Of a DNA stretch of 64,000 nucleotides, positions 34,985 through 43,284 are shown piece after piece. Below the pieces are notes generated by a model. It saw nothing but the letters and a program-made list of their open reading frames with translations. It had not been told where the DNA came from and did no database searches. Numbering within the stretch: position 1 is the first letter of the stretch; each line of letters starts with the position of its first letter. Made by a program: the position numbers and the translations under genes. The DNA comes from Nocardioides litoris (GTDB lineage Bacteria; Actinomycetota; Actinomycetes; Propionibacteriales; Nocardioidaceae), in the NCBI RefSeq assembly GCF_006346315.1, contig NZ_VDMR01000002.1, positions 496,001-560,000 of the forward strand, written 5' to 3'.

Positions 34985-37747
34985 ATGCCTCGACTCGTCG
35001 GTCGCACCGCCCTGCTGGCGGAGGTGGCGGGCCTGCTGGGGCGCGGCGAGTCCGTCGCGCTGTGCGGACCGACCGGGGTCGGCAAGAGCGCGCTGCTCGA
35101 CGCGGTCGAGCGCGAGGCCCGCAGCCGCGGCTCGGAGGTGCTGCGGGCGACGGGGTCCGCGGAGGAGACCGGGCTGCCGTTCGCCGCCCTGCGCGACCTG
35201 CTCGCCCAGTGCCCCGACGACCTCGTCGCCGCGATGCCCGAGCCGGTGCGCGACCTCGTCGTCTCCGGCCTGGTGGGCGACGACGCGGCGCACGAGCGGC
35301 GGTCCGAGCTGGCGGCTGCGGTGCACGGGCTGCTCGAGCGCTGGTCGGCCGACCGACCCGTGCTGCTGCTCCTCGACGACGTGCAGTGGCTCGACGGCGA
35401 GTCGTCCGCGATCGTGGGGTACGCCCGACGACGGTTGCGCGGGTCGGTCCTGGTCGTGGCCACGGTCGGGGTGGCGGCCTCCGACCTCGCCGCCGGCGTG
35501 GCCCGGCCCGACGGCACGGACGACGACATCGACGTCAGCGAGCTGGTCCACCTCGACGTCCCGCCGCTCGCGGCCATCGACATGCTCGACCTGCTCTGCG
35601 CGCACGGCCTGACGCCCGACCTCGCCCAGCGGGTGCACGTCGAGTCCGGCGGCGTCCCGGCGCTGGCCCTGGCCGTCGCGGGCATGCTCGGCGAGCGGCC
35701 CTCGGTCCTCGGCGAGCGGGTGCCGCTGCCGGCCAGCACCGAGCGGGTGCTGCAGGACCGGTTCCGCGGGCTGCCGCCCGAGGTCCGCGAGACGCTCCTG
35801 CACGCCGCACTGCTCCACCGACCCACGGTCCGCGACCTGGAGCGGTCGGGCCGCGTCGGCGCCGACGACGACGTGCGCCTGGCGCTCCGCTCGGGCCTGT
35901 TGGCCCGCGACGGCGCGGTGCTGCGGTTCACGCCGTCGGCGCTGCGCGACGTAGTGGTCGAGTCGTTCCCGGCCTCGGCCCGGGCGGCGCTGCACGAGCG
36001 CCTGGCCGACGCCGCCCCCGGGGCGGCGGAGCGGCTGCGCCACCTCGCGCTCGCCGACCCGCGACCCGACGCCGACCTGGCCCACGAGCTGGGGCGGGCG
36101 GCCCGCGACTCCGCGGCGGCGGGCGGGCGCGAGCTGGCGGCCGAGCTCTACCTGCTGGCGGCCGACCGGGCGCCGTTCGCCCTGGCACCCGAGCGCGTGG
36201 AGTGGCTGGTCTGCGCGGTCGAGACGGCGGCGCCGGGCAACCACGTCGACCTGGTGCAGCGGGCCCTGCTCGACGTGCGCGACGGCCAGACGACCCCGGC
36301 GCAGGCGGTGCGGGTGCGCCTGGCCATCCCCGAGCTCGCGGGCCACGACGTGACGCTGCTCGACGAGGTGCTCACGGCGGCGTTGGCCGACGCCGGCGAC
36401 GACGACCTGCTGGTGGCCAAGGTGCTGCTGCAGCGGGCCCGGATCGCCCTGATGGAGGCCCGACCGCACGCGGCACACCGCGCCTGCGAGCGGGCGGTGC
36501 GGCTGCTCGAGCGCCACGGCGACGACGACGAGCTGGCCCTGGGCCTGACCACCCTGGCGGTGGCGCAGCGCTGGACGGGCGCCGACGGCCAGGCCTCCCT
36601 CGACCGGGCGCTGGCGCTGGCCGGGCCGACGCCGACGGGCTTCGTGCACACCTCGCCGGAGTACATGCAGGCCCGCTTCGCCTTCTACGACGACCGGCTC
36701 GACGAGGCCTGGAGCGCCCACCTGGCGATGCTGGCCCAGGTCGAGCGCGGCGCCGGCATGGACCACCTGCACGTGCTGCGGTGCCTGGTCGAGGTGGCCG
36801 CTCGCGCCGGGCGGGGCCGGGAGGCCGTCGAGTACGCCGCCCGCGCGGCCCGCACGGGGGAGCAGTTCGACCTCGAGGCCTACTCGGGCTGGTTCGTCGC
36901 GGCCACGGCCGAGCTGCTGGCGGGCGACGTCGGCCGGGCGCGCACCCTGGCCGGCCGGGGGGCGGAGGCCGCCGCCGTGCGCGGCGACGTGCGCTACCGC
37001 CAGCGCCACCTCGTGCTGCTCGGGCAGGCCCTGCTCCGCTCGGGCGACGCCCAGGGCGCGGCCGACGCGCTCGAGCGGGTGCGCGCCCACGAGCGGGCGG
37101 AGGGGTTCAGCGACCCGACGGTGAGCCGGTGGCACGCCGACCTGGTCTCGGCGCTGGCGGCCCTGGGTCGGCTCGACGACGCCGACGACGTCCTGGCCGA
37201 GGCCCGGCGCGAGGTGGCCCGCCGCGAGGCCGCCGGGGGCACCGACGGCGTCTCGGCTCAGCTCGACCGCGCGGAGGCCGAGCTGCGCACCGCCCGCGGC
37301 GACCTCGACGGCGCCGCGCACACCCTCGACCGGGCGGCCAAGGTCGCCGCCGACCTCGGCCTGCGGGTCGACGAGGGCCGGGTGCTGGTCACCCGCGCCC
37401 ACCTCGAGCGCCGTCGCCGCCGCGTCGCGGCGGCCCGGACCGCCCTGCAGGACGCCCACCGGCTCTTCACCACCCTGCACGCGACGGCGTGGGCCGACCA
37501 GGTCCAGGCCGAGCTCACCCCCGACCCCGCGCGCGGCGCCGGCGACCCCCTCCTGGACCGCCTCACCGAGACCGAGGCCCGCATCGCCCGCGCCGTGGCC
37601 GAGGGCGCCAGCAACCGCGAGATCGCCGAGCGCACCTACGTGAGCGTCAAGACCGTCGAGGCCACCCTGACCCGCATCTACCGCAAGCTCGACCTCCGCT
37701 CGCGCACCCAGCTCGCCACCCTCCTCGTCCCGCAGCCCCCGGAGTAG
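34985..37747 (+). CDS. LuxR family regulator with N-terminal AAA ATPase (LAL family)
   Basis: 920 residues. Begins PRLVGRTALLAEV with Walker A GPTGVGKSALL and Walker B LLLLDDVQWLDG, then a long helical repeat region (about 370-840, TPR-like), ending in a LuxR HTH (LTETEARIARAVAEGASNREIAERTYVSVKTVEATLTRIYRKLDL). LAL proteins activate operons in response to small effectors or ATP state. No obvious target next to it; downstream are a membrane protein and an aldehyde dehydrogenase, while a penicillin-binding protein lies upstream. Start supported by the leaderless -10. Confidence 0.94.
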   Translation: MPRLVGRTALLAEVAGLLGRGESVALCGPTGVGKSALLDAVEREARSRGSEVLRATGSAEETGLPFAALRDLLAQCPDDLVAAMPEPVRDLVVSGLVGDDAAHERRSELAAAVHGLLERWSADRPVLLLLDDVQWLDGESSAIVGYARRRLRGSVLVVATVGVAASDLAAGVARPDGTDDDIDVSELVHLDVPPLAAIDMLDLLCAHGLTPDLAQRVHVESGGVPALALAVAGMLGERPSVLGERVPLPASTERVLQDRFRGLPPEVRETLLHAALLHRPTVRDLERSGRVGADDDVRLALRSGLLARDGAVLRFTPSALRDVVVESFPASARAALHERLADAAPGAAERLRHLALADPRPDADLAHELGRAARDSAAAGGRELAAELYLLAADRAPFALAPERVEWLVCAVETAAPGNHVDLVQRALLDVRDGQTTPAQAVRVRLAIPELAGHDVTLLDEVLTAALADAGDDDLLVAKVLLQRARIALMEARPHAAHRACERAVRLLERHGDDDELALGLTTLAVAQRWTGADGQASLDRALALAGPTPTGFVHTSPEYMQARFAFYDDRLDEAWSAHLAMLAQVERGAGMDHLHVLRCLVEVAARAGRGREAVEYAARAARTGEQFDLEAYSGWFVAATAELLAGDVGRARTLAGRGAEAAAVRGDVRYRQRHLVLLGQALLRSGDAQGAADALERVRAHERAEGFSDPTVSRWHADLVSALAALGRLDDADDVLAEARREVARREAAGGTDGVSAQLDRAEAELRTARGDLDGAAHTLDRAAKVAADLGLRVDEGRVLVTRAHLERRRRRVAAARTALQDAHRLFTTLHATAWADQVQAELTPDPARGAGDPLLDRLTETEARIARAVAEGASNREIAERTYVSVKTVEATLTRIYRKLDLRSRTQLATLLVPQPPE

Positions 37748-37811
37748 GGGGGCGGGCTCGCCCGGGGTGGTGCCGGGGTCGTCCCCGATGCCCACGACGC
37801 CCGCTCGCGCC

Positions 37812-37817
37812 TAGCGT
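37812..37817 (+). promoter_or_regulatory. -10 box of leaderless DUF3995 gene
   Basis: TAGCGT 6 nt before GTG 37824. Confidence 0.5.
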
Positions 37818-37823
37818 CGAGCC

Positions 37824-38300
37824 GTGCCCAGGACCCGCCCCGACCCGTTCCTGCTGGCCGCGGCGGGCGTCGGCCTGGTCCACGCGGCCGCCAGCGCCTC
37901 GTGGGGCCTGGGCAGCCCCTGGCTGGCCTCGACGGTGGGGGACTGGGCCGTCACGTGGCGCGCCGAGGAGCCGCTGCTGGTCGGCGCCGTCCTCCTCGTC
38001 GTCGCCGCGGTCAAGACCGCGGCGGCCGTGCTGCCGCTGGTGCGCCACCGCCTGCCGTCCCCGCGCTGGACCACGACGGCCTGCGCCGCGGGCGCGCTCG
38101 GGCTGGCGGTCTACGGGCTGGCCAACGCGGCCGGTGCTTGGCTCGTGCTGTCGGGCCTGGTCGGCGACCCCACCGCCGACCCCGCAGCCCTCTGGGGCCA
38201 CGCCGCACTCTGGGACCCCCTCTTCGCCGCCTGGGGCCTCCTCCTCCTCACCGGCCTCCGCCGCACGACCGCGGCCGTGGCCGCTGCACCGAACCCGTGA
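37824..38300 (+). CDS. DUF3995 domain-containing membrane protein
   Basis: 158 residues with four transmembrane helices (about 8-28, 48-72, 82-104, 122-142). Contains the HAAASASWGLG opening and an ALWDPLFAAWGLLLL final helix typical of DUF3995. Function unknown. GTG 37824 fits the leaderless -10. The following 0.5 kb is repeat-bearing intergenic DNA. Confidence 0.85.
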   Translation: MPRTRPDPFLLAAAGVGLVHAAASASWGLGSPWLASTVGDWAVTWRAEEPLLVGAVLLVVAAVKTAAAVLPLVRHRLPSPRWTTTACAAGALGLAVYGLANAAGAWLVLSGLVGDPTADPAALWGHAALWDPLFAAWGLLLLTGLRRTTAAVAAAPNP

Positions 38301-38371
38301 GGCGAGCCGCCCAGGAGGGCCGCCGGAGCGCGGCGTCGAGCGGGGTGGGGCGGGTGGGTCGGTCGCGATGG

Positions 38372-38542
38372 CCTCGAGACAGGCGCCAGGGCGCCTTCCT
38401 CGACCACCGTGGGTGGGGTCGGGCGGGGCCTCGAGACAGGCGCCAGGGCGCCCTTCCTCGACCACCGTGGGTGGGGTCGGACGGGTCGGCTGCGGTGGTC
38501 TCGAGGCTCGTCGCCAGGGCTCCTCGCACCTCGACCAGCGGG
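38372..38542. repeat. Cluster of three extragenic palindromic repeats
   Basis: Copies at 38372-38420 and 38429-38480 are nearly identical: CTCGAGACAGGCGCCAGGGC, then a CTTCCTCGACCACCGTGGGT tail. A related third element at 38497-38542 begins GGTCTCGAGGCTCG and ends CTCGACCAGC. Each folds on itself through the CTCGAG/CTCGAC ends. The 506-bp gap 38301-38806 holds this cluster and the hairpin at 38652; I see no gene in it. Confidence 0.75.
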
Positions 38543-38651
38543 CCGGCCGCGAAGCGGCCCGGGAGGGGCGGGGTGTTCCTTGCTGTCGACGCCCGCGACG
38601 GGCGCGGACTGCAATCCCCGCGGGGACCGGACCGACCATCCAAGACGGAGC

Positions 38652-38695
38652 GAACCCCCCGCCGCATGGGGTCGGCGAGGGGTTCTCGTCGTCTT
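38652..38695 (+). terminator. Hairpin with T-rich tail, orphan terminator
   Basis: GAACCCC/GGGGTTC and CGCCG/CGGCG stems (one mismatch between), 8-nt loop, followed by TCGTCGTCTTCTTGG. Lies 352 bp past the DUF3995 stop and 111 bp before gabD, so it may end an unannotated transcript or attenuate gabD. Confidence 0.5.
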
Positions 38696-38806
38696 CTTGG
38701 TGCTCCCTCCGAAGGACGACTGACGACAGCATACGCCTCCGGGCACACCGGTGTCCCCCCTCTCGGGCGGCTTCCTCAGTTCTGGGGAGGGTGGAAGGCT
38801 GGCGGC

Positions 38807-40282
38807 ATGACCCCTGCCGAGCGTCTCGACCAGGTCCTGCCCGCCCGCCACCGCGCGCTGCTGATCGGTGGACGCTGGCAGGAGGCCGACGACGGCCGGA
38901 CGCTCGAGGTGAGCGACCCGGCCGACGGGTCGGTGATCACGACGGTGCCGGACGCCTCGCCGGGGGAGGCGATCGAGGCGCTCGACGCGGCGGTGGCGGC
39001 CCAGGCCGACTGGGCGGCGACGCCGCCGCGGGAGCGCGGCGAGGTCCTGCGCCGGGCCTGGCAGCTGCTGCAGGACCGGGCCGACGACGTGGCCTGGCTG
39101 ATGAGCCTGGAGATGGGCAAGCCGCTGGCCGAGGCCAGGGGCGAGGTGACCTACGGATCGGAGTTCTTCCGCTGGTACGCCGAGGAGGCGGTGCGCATCC
39201 ACGGCCGGTGGATGCAGGACCCGGCGGGGGCGCACCGGTTGCTGACGGTGAAGAAGCCGGTGGGTCCGTGCTTCTTCGTGACGCCGTGGAACTTCCCGCT
39301 GGCCATGGGCACCCGCAAGATCGGCCCGGCCATCGCCGCGGGCTGCACGATGGTGGTCAAGCCGGCCGACCTGACGCCGCTGACCCAGCTCCTGCTGGCG
39401 GCGCTGCTGGAGGAGGCCGGGCTGCCGCCGGGCGTGCTCAACGTCGTCACGACGACGCGCGCGAAGGAGACGAGCGAGGCGCTGCAGGCCGACGACCGGC
39501 TGCGCAAGGTGTCGTTCACCGGGTCGACCGCGGTGGGGCGGGTGCTGGTGCGCCAGAGCGCCGAGGGGCTGCAGCGGGTGAGCATGGAGCTGGGGGGCAA
39601 CGCGCCGTTCCTGGTCTTCGACGACGCCGACCTCGACGCGGCCGTCGACGGTGCGATGACGGCCAAGATGCGCAACATGGGCGAGGCCTGCACCGCGGCC
39701 AACCGGTTCCTGGTGCACGCCGACGTCGCCGAGGACTTCGGTCGGCGCCTGGCCGAGCGGATGGGCGCGCTCACCCTCGGCCGCGGCCAGGACGACGGCG
39801 TCGACGTGGGTCCGCTGATCGAGGAGAAGGCGGTCGAGGCGGTCACCCAGCTGGTGACCGACGCGGTCCACGACGGCGCCCGGGTGCTGGTCGGCGGCCC
39901 CGGCGGCACGGTGCCCGAGGGTGGCGGCTACTTCTACCCGCCGACGGTGCTGGTCGACGTCCCCGCGGGGTCGGCCATCAACACCGAGGAGATCTTCGGA
40001 CCGGTCGCGCCGATCACCACGTTCACGACCGAGGAGGAGGCGGTGGCGGCGGCCAACGACACCGAGTACGGCCTGGCCTCCTACGTCTTCACCCGCGACC
40101 TGGCGCGCAGCATCCGGATGGCCGAGGCGCTCGAGTTCGGCATGGTCGGCGTCAACACGGGCCTGGTGTCCAACCCGGCGGCGCCGTTCGGTGGCATGAA
40201 GGCGAGCGGGTTCGGCCGCGAGGGCGGCTTCGAGGGCATCGAGGAGTACCTCGAGACGACGTACGTCGCCCTCAAGGTCTAG
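38807..40282 (+). CDS. gabD: NAD(P)-dependent succinate-semialdehyde dehydrogenase
   Basis: 491 residues, aldehyde dehydrogenase superfamily. Oxidises succinic semialdehyde to succinate in GABA catabolism or the TCA bypass. Rossmann markers FVTPWNFPLAM and FTGSTAVGR, general base Glu in MELGGNAPF, catalytic Cys in MGEACTAANRF, and the GabD-type C-terminus NTGLVSNPAAPFGGMKASGFGREGG. The latter two motifs favour SSADH over betaine or other ALDHs. The ATG is preceded by a weak purine run. No GABA transaminase gene is in view. Confidence 0.93.
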   Translation: MTPAERLDQVLPARHRALLIGGRWQEADDGRTLEVSDPADGSVITTVPDASPGEAIEALDAAVAAQADWAATPPRERGEVLRRAWQLLQDRADDVAWLMSLEMGKPLAEARGEVTYGSEFFRWYAEEAVRIHGRWMQDPAGAHRLLTVKKPVGPCFFVTPWNFPLAMGTRKIGPAIAAGCTMVVKPADLTPLTQLLLAALLEEAGLPPGVLNVVTTTRAKETSEALQADDRLRKVSFTGSTAVGRVLVRQSAEGLQRVSMELGGNAPFLVFDDADLDAAVDGAMTAKMRNMGEACTAANRFLVHADVAEDFGRRLAERMGALTLGRGQDDGVDVGPLIEEKAVEAVTQLVTDAVHDGARVLVGGPGGTVPEGGGYFYPPTVLVDVPAGSAINTEEIFGPVAPITTFTTEEEAVAAANDTEYGLASYVFTRDLARSIRMAEALEFGMVGVNTGLVSNPAAPFGGMKASGFGREGGFEGIEEYLETTYVALKV

Positions 40283-40291
40283 GCCCTCACC

Positions 40292-40297
40292 TACCCT
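40292..40297 (+). promoter_or_regulatory. -10 box of leaderless lipoprotein gene
   Basis: TACCCT 6 nt before GTG 40304 and 10 nt after the gabD stop. Confidence 0.5.
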
Positions 40298-40303
40298 GGG
40301 CCC

Positions 40304-41257
40304 GTGCGAGGGCGGGGGCGAGGTGCGGTGGGTCTGGTGGCCCTGCTCGCGCTCGCGGCCTGCGCCGGCGACGGCGAGCCGTCGTCCGCCCCGTCGTCCG
40401 GGCCGCCCGCGAGCGCCACGCCGACCGGGGTCGTGACGCCGACCCCGACCGAGGCCGCGACCCCGCCTCCGGCGGCGCCCACTCCGACCCGCGACCCCCT
40501 GGCCGACCTCGTCGAGGAGGTCGAGGTCGACGAGGGCGAGGTGCTGGGCGCCGACATGAGCTGGCCGCAGTGCCCGCCGGGCCTGGGCATCCCGCAGAAG
40601 CGCTCGAGCGGTCAGCCCATGCCGGTCGCCGAGGCCCGCTACGTCGTCGTCGGCCTCACCAACGGCCCGGGGTTCTACCCCAACCCCTGCCTGGCCGACC
40701 AGGTCGCCTGGGTGCGCGAGCGCCGGCTGATGGTCGGGGCGTACGCCGTGGCGTCCTACCCGCCGGCCGACCGGATCGCCCGGCACGGCCAGGACGGCCC
40801 GTACGACGGCTCGACCGACCTCGGCGCGCTGGCCAACACCGGCTACCAGCAGGCGCTGTTCAACGTGCGGTCGATGCGGGCGGCGGGCCTGACCACGCCG
40901 GTGGTGTGGGTCGACGTCGAGCCGGTGCCCGACTTCGCCTGGAGCAGCGACCGGTCGGCCAACGCCGCGGTGGTCAGCGGTGCGGCCCGCGGCTACGAGG
41001 ACGCCGGCTACCGGATCGGCGTCTACTCGACCCCGCTGCTGTGGGACGGCGTGGTCGGCGACCTCGAGCTCGGCGTGCCCGAGTGGCGCGCCGCCGGCCA
41101 GACCTCGCGCGTGGAGGCCCGCTCGCGGTGCGGCGACGACTGGACGATCCAGGGCGGCGAGGCCGTCCTCGGCCAGTGGGTCGAGGCCGACCGCGACATG
41201 AACATCACCTGCCCCGGGGTCTCGGCGGATCTGTCCGCGTGGTTCCACCAGTTCTGA
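40304..41257 (+). CDS. Lipoprotein with GH25-like TIM-barrel domain
   Basis: 317 residues. Lipobox LAAC (Cys about 20), a 50-residue Ser/Pro/Thr linker, then a domain opening LGADMSWPQCPPGLG and containing VVVGLTNGPGFYPNPCL, VGAYAVASYP and VVWVDVEPVPDFAW. This is the GH25/lysozyme-like barrel pattern, with acidic residues on the strand ends (DVEP). It would sit on the outer membrane face. Several Cys suggest two disulfides. Hydrolytic activity is likely but unproven; the catalytic Glu pattern is atypical. Confidence 0.78.
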   Translation: MRGRGRGAVGLVALLALAACAGDGEPSSAPSSGPPASATPTGVVTPTPTEAATPPPAAPTPTRDPLADLVEEVEVDEGEVLGADMSWPQCPPGLGIPQKRSSGQPMPVAEARYVVVGLTNGPGFYPNPCLADQVAWVRERRLMVGAYAVASYPPADRIARHGQDGPYDGSTDLGALANTGYQQALFNVRSMRAAGLTTPVVWVDVEPVPDFAWSSDRSANAAVVSGAARGYEDAGYRIGVYSTPLLWDGVVGDLELGVPEWRAAGQTSRVEARSRCGDDWTIQGGEAVLGQWVEADRDMNITCPGVSADLSAWFHQF

Positions 41258-41292
41258 CACCTCGGTCGGCCCGACGGGGCGGATCCACACGA

Positions 41293-41328
41293 TGGTCGAG
41301 GAAGGACGAAGTCCTGTCTCGAGACCAC
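41293..41328. repeat. Extragenic palindromic repeat
   Basis: TGGTCGAGGAAGGAC, GAA, GTCCTGTCTCGAGACCA: ends and centre are self-complementary. Same family as 38372 in the opposite orientation. Confidence 0.7.
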
Positions 41329-41357
41329 GCGACCACAGGTCCTGGCACGCTGGAGCG

Positions 41358-41693
41358 ATGGACGTCAGCGACTTCTTCACCGCGGTGCTCGTCGTGCTGG
41401 GCGTCGGCCTGGTGGTGGGGCTGGCGGTCATCGGGTTCGTCATGTGGCGCTACCGCATCCCGCCGCGCGGCCTGGTCGCGATGGTCGGGGCGCTGGTCTA
41501 CCTCGTCAGCCCGGTCGACGTGCTGCCCGAGGTCGTGCTCGGCCCGCTCGGGTTGGTCGACGACGCGGGCGTGGTGACCGTCGTGGCGGTCTGGGTCTAC
41601 AAGCTCGTGCAGGCGCGCCGGATGCTCGAGGGCTCGGGCATCCGCGGTCGGCGGTCGCGACCGGGCGAGGTGCCCCCGGTCAGCCGGGGTTGA
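41358..41693 (+). CDS. DUF1232 (YkvA-like) small membrane protein
   Basis: 111 residues: N-terminal hydrophobic helix (about 5-28), then YRIPPRGLVAMVGALVYLVSPVDVLPEVVLGPLGLVDDAGVV, the conserved DUF1232 core with the SPxDxxP motif. Function unknown. Its 3' end overlaps the convergent LuxR gene by 14 bp. Confidence 0.9.
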   Translation: MDVSDFFTAVLVVLGVGLVVGLAVIGFVMWRYRIPPRGLVAMVGALVYLVSPVDVLPEVVLGPLGLVDDAGVVTVVAVWVYKLVQARRMLEGSGIRGRRSRPGEVPPVSRG

Positions 41694-42624
41694 ACGCGGC
41701 GACGAGCGCGGTCCGCGAGGCCAGGCCCAGCTTGCGGTAGACCTTCGACAGGTGGCCCTCGACGGCCTTGACGGACACGACCAGCCGGTCGGCGATCTCG
41801 CGGTTGGTGAGGCCCTCGAGCACGAGCACCGCGACCCGGCGCTCGGCGGCGGTGAGCGCGGCCAGCACCTCCGACTGCAGCCGGCGGGGCTGCTCGCCCA
41901 TCTGCTCCAGGAGCCGGCGGGCGCGGCCCTGCAGCGGCGCGAGGCCCTCGCGGCCGGCGTACGCCTCGACGCGGCGGAGCAGGCCGAGGGCCTCGGGTGG
42001 TCCGAGGGGGTCGAGCAGGAGCAGCGCGGCGAGGTCGGCCTGGACCTGTGCCTGGAGGCGTTCGGCGCCGGCGTCGGCCAGCACGGCGAGGGCCTCGCGC
42101 AGCCGGGGGACGCGGCGCGACCACGCCTCGGTGGTGGTGTCGCAGGAGGCGAGGGTGCGCATCGCCAGCGCGACGTCGGGGGCCGTCCCGGTGGCCAGCG
42201 CGTGGTCGAGGGCGGTGCGGGCCAGGTCGAGCGAGCGCTCGCGGTGGCCGAGGTGGAGCAGGGCGAGCGCGGCCGCGCAGCGCCAGGGCAGTCCCTCGGC
42301 CTCGGCCCCGGCCGCGCCGGCCGCGACCGACCGGTCGTGGGCGGCGTCGTGGTCGCCGAGGGCGGCCGCGAGCTCGGCGCGCGCCATCAGCGCGTGCGGG
42401 TCGAGCGAGTCGGCGATGCCCACCGCGACCGCCTGGGCGGCCACCAGGTCACCGGTGGCGAGGTGGCACTGCAGCAGCAGGGCCTCCTCGCGCACGCCCA
42501 GCGGCGTGCCCGCGCGGGCGGCGGCGACCAGCCCGCCCGCGGCGGCGCGCACCTGCCCGCGCCGCACCAGGTCGCGGGGCTCGACCGACCGTGCGGGCGC
42601 AGCGAGCGGGACGGCAGCGACCAT
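41680..42624 (-). CDS. LuxR family regulator, short LAL-like (no ATPase domain)
   Basis: 314 residues: an all-helical TPR-like region (about 15-240) and a C-terminal LuxR HTH (LTAAERRVAVLVLEGLTNREIADRLVVSVKAVEGHLSKVYRKLGL). It looks like the C-terminal third of a LAL regulator such as 34985-37747, without the ATPase. Start supported by TAGCCT 6 nt upstream (42631-42636). Targets unknown. Confidence 0.9.
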   Translation of the reverse strand: MVAAVPLAAPARSVEPRDLVRRGQVRAAAGGLVAAARAGTPLGVREEALLLQCHLATGDLVAAQAVAVGIADSLDPHALMARAELAAALGDHDAAHDRSVAAGAAGAEAEGLPWRCAAALALLHLGHRERSLDLARTALDHALATGTAPDVALAMRTLASCDTTTEAWSRRVPRLREALAVLADAGAERLQAQVQADLAALLLLDPLGPPEALGLLRRVEAYAGREGLAPLQGRARRLLEQMGEQPRRLQSEVLAALTAAERRVAVLVLEGLTNREIADRLVVSVKAVEGHLSKVYRKLGLASRTALVAAFNPG

Positions 42625-42630
42625 GCGAGC

Positions 42631-42636
42631 AGGCTA
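42631..42636 (-). promoter_or_regulatory. -10 box of leaderless luxR gene
   Basis: TAGCCT on the minus strand, 6 nt before ATG 42624. Confidence 0.5.
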
Positions 42637-42691
42637 GGGACGCCCGGGCCGGTTCGGCCGGACAACCGCTGAACGGGTCGGGGTGGACCAG

Positions 42692-43276
42692 TCAGGCCGA
42701 CAGGCGCCGGGGGTCGACCGACCGGCCGAGGAACCCCAGCAGGCGGGCCTCGGGCGGTGCGGCCGCGTCGTCGGCGTACGCCGGGGCGAAGCGCGTGCCC
42801 CGGTCGAGCGGGTCGACCAGGGCGTGGGCGACCGGGAGCAGGTCGGCGGCGAGGGCCGCCGGCAGCAGCGGTCCGCGACCGGTGGTGCGGGCGACGTCCC
42901 AGCCGTGCACCGTGATCTCGAGCGCCGCGGCCCGGACGACGACCGCGGTGGGCAGCGAGGCACCGCCGACCACCACGGTGGGTCCGGTGGTGGGCAGGCT
43001 CCAGGCGCCGAGCAGGGCGCAGGCCTTCACCTGGAGGGTCTCGACGCGGGTGCCGAGCGGGCGCGGGCCGGGCTCGACGGCGATCAGGCCCTCGGCGCCG
43101 TCGGTGAAGGCGTCGAGGGCGTCGTCCATGTGGTCGAGCAGCGCGTCCAGGCTCCACCCGGTGCACGGCGTGGGCCGGGTGAGGTGGGCCGGACGGACGG
43201 GCTGCAGCGCTCCACGGGTGTAGCCCAGGGCGCGCTCGAGCAGCTCGACCCCCGACCGGTCGGTCGCGGGGCGCAC
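42692..43276 (-). CDS. Mycothiol-dependent maleylpyruvate isomerase family (DinB-like) protein
   Basis: 194 residues with the TIGR03086-like opening PCTGWSLDALLDHM and a four-helix DinB-type bundle (VHGWDVARTTG near residue 120). Such proteins use mycothiol or bind metal through a His triad; substrate unknown. GTG 43276 begins 8 nt after the sigma-factor stop, so the two are a coupled pair and this gene is probably under the same promoter. Confidence 0.85.
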   Translation of the reverse strand: MRPATDRSGVELLERALGYTRGALQPVRPAHLTRPTPCTGWSLDALLDHMDDALDAFTDGAEGLIAVEPGPRPLGTRVETLQVKACALLGAWSLPTTGPTVVVGGASLPTAVVVRAAALEITVHGWDVARTTGRGPLLPAALAADLLPVAHALVDPLDRGTRFAPAYADDAAAPPEARLLGFLGRSVDPRRLSA

Positions 43277-43284
43277 GGGGGGTC

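Noticed and set aside
38545..38650. Possible tRNA or 6S-like RNA in the repeat gap
   Set aside because: No cloverleaf, no CCA end and no T-loop sequence; only the terminator-like hairpin at 38652 is supported.
32816..41577. Very long open frames on the other strand or in other frames (1659 codons at 32816-37795 minus, 2171 codons at 35062-41577 plus)
   Set aside because: They are low-complexity Arg/Gly/Ala/Pro translations lying over well-defined genes (LAL regulator, gabD, penicillin-binding protein); such shadows are expected above 70% GC.
41680..42624. Truncated pseudogene of a LAL regulator
   Set aside because: The frame is intact, has its own leaderless promoter and complete HTH; short TPR-LuxR regulators occur as normal genes.
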